Of a stretch of 64,000 bases of DNA, positions 63,714-64,000 are shown in pieces (within the stretch, counting starts at the first letter, position 1; each line of letters opens with the position of its first letter). The position numbers and the translations under genes were made by a program. The stretch comes from Roseibium album (GTDB taxonomy: Bacteria > Pseudomonadota > Alphaproteobacteria > Rhizobiales > Stappiaceae): contig CXTY01000035.1 of the NCBI GenBank assembly GCA_001404055.1, positions 1 through 64,000 of the forward strand. Reading direction: 5' to 3'. A model generated the notes under the pieces. The model was given only the letters and a program-made list of their open reading frames with translations. It was not told the DNA's origin and ran no database searches.

Positions 63714-64000
63714 TCAAGTCACTTGGTCTGCTTCTTCGGAAACTTCCCTGTTGCAGCCCCAGCCCCGTAGTGTGTCATTCATGTCTTCCAGAACGAAGTG
63801 ACGTGCAGCGTCGCGGTCGTAGCCCTCGTCCAGCAGCGATTCATATTCCGTCAGCTCATGCCGGACATAACTTGTGGTGGCTTGCCAAAGGGAAATTGAA
63901 GGTGGCAGGTGTCTCAGGTGACCGGCCGCAGCGGCTTCCAGAATTGCCTCTGCGTCCCTCATCGGGATCCTCGGCAACAAAGCCCTGAGCGCTTTTCGCA
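63714..64000 (-). CDS. DUF2293-domain protein (partial, runs off the window)
   Basis: The visible 96 codons cover the C-terminal part of a DUF2293-type protein (SYVRHELTEYESLLDEGYD, RHFVLEDMNDTLRGWGC). The frame stays open to the end of the window, so the true start lies beyond it; the TTG at 63980 is not a real start. Function of this family is unknown. It converges with the RidA gene. Confidence 0.85.
   Translation of the reverse strand, partial: RKALRALLPRIPMRDAEAILEAAAAGHLRHLPPSISLWQATTSYVRHELTEYESLLDEGYDRDAARHFVLEDMNDTLRGWGCNREVSEEADQVT

Overview
The window reads as ordinary chromosome of a marine-type alphaproteobacterium, most likely Hyphomicrobiales and Stappiaceae-like (Roseibium/Labrenzia group). 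This is an inference from family content: a fused CysN/CysC, split MnmC halves, cobalamin-riboswitch-controlled CbtBA, a DUF2293 protein and many periplasmic c-type cytochromes. No rRNA, CRISPR array or phage module is seen. Two tRNA genes (Pro-CGG, Gln-TTG), one IS3-family element and several gene remnants are present.

Region 1 (about 0.4-12.5 kb) is a copper-handling island. A Crp-like regulator is divergent from an exported protein. Then come CueR-type operators, the Cu(I) exporter CopA, CueR, several membrane or periplasmic c-type cytochromes (one a cytochrome c'-like protein with a Met-rich repeat insert), a Tat-exported multicopper oxidase, small Cys/His/Met-rich proteins, a DUF411 protein, an L,D-transpeptidase, another cytochrome c and a DsbA/ScsC-like thiol oxidoreductase. 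All genes from copA onward point the same way with little or no spacing. The picture is export and oxidation of Cu(I) plus envelope repair.

Region 2 (12.5-16.1 kb) holds a formyltransferase-like gene, a cobalamin riboswitch controlling the cobalt transporter genes cbtB-cbtA, a convergent DUF1636 metal-binding gene with a small Cys-containing partner, and the C-terminal remnant of a polyphosphate kinase 2 gene.

Region 3 (16.4-23.6 kb) is the most unusual cluster. A BTAD/TPR transcriptional regulator is divergent from a cysteine synthase-glutaredoxin fusion, a group II PLP decarboxylase overlapping it by ATGA, a cysteine desulfurase-like enzyme and a DsrE-family sulfur carrier. Together these suggest a dedicated cysteine/persulfide route whose product I cannot name.

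Region 4 (23.7-39.5 kb) is accessory: an unrecognised exported-protein gene split by a frameshifted IS3-family element, the two tRNAs, a YtcJ-like amidohydrolase, an ArsR-SRPBCC pair, a NYN-LOTUS protein, a class V aminotransferase, a decarboxylase of the PsiD/phosphatidylserine decarboxylase type, a peptidase C69 remnant, an O-methyltransferase, a spermidine-synthase-like protein and small hypotheticals.

Region 5 (39.6-64 kb) is mostly housekeeping: a WYL regulator and GST, a PilZ protein, sulfate activation (cysQ, cysD, cysNC), a nucleotide-sugar epimerase, a composite palindromic repeat, a YbaK-like editing protein, head-to-head MnmC halves, a class A beta-lactamase, a 2-hydroxyacid dehydrogenase, the ABC-F factor EttA, an HxlR-controlled membrane protein, a FUSC transporter, two orphan solute-binding proteins, MOSC and RidA proteins, and a DUF2293 gene running off the end.
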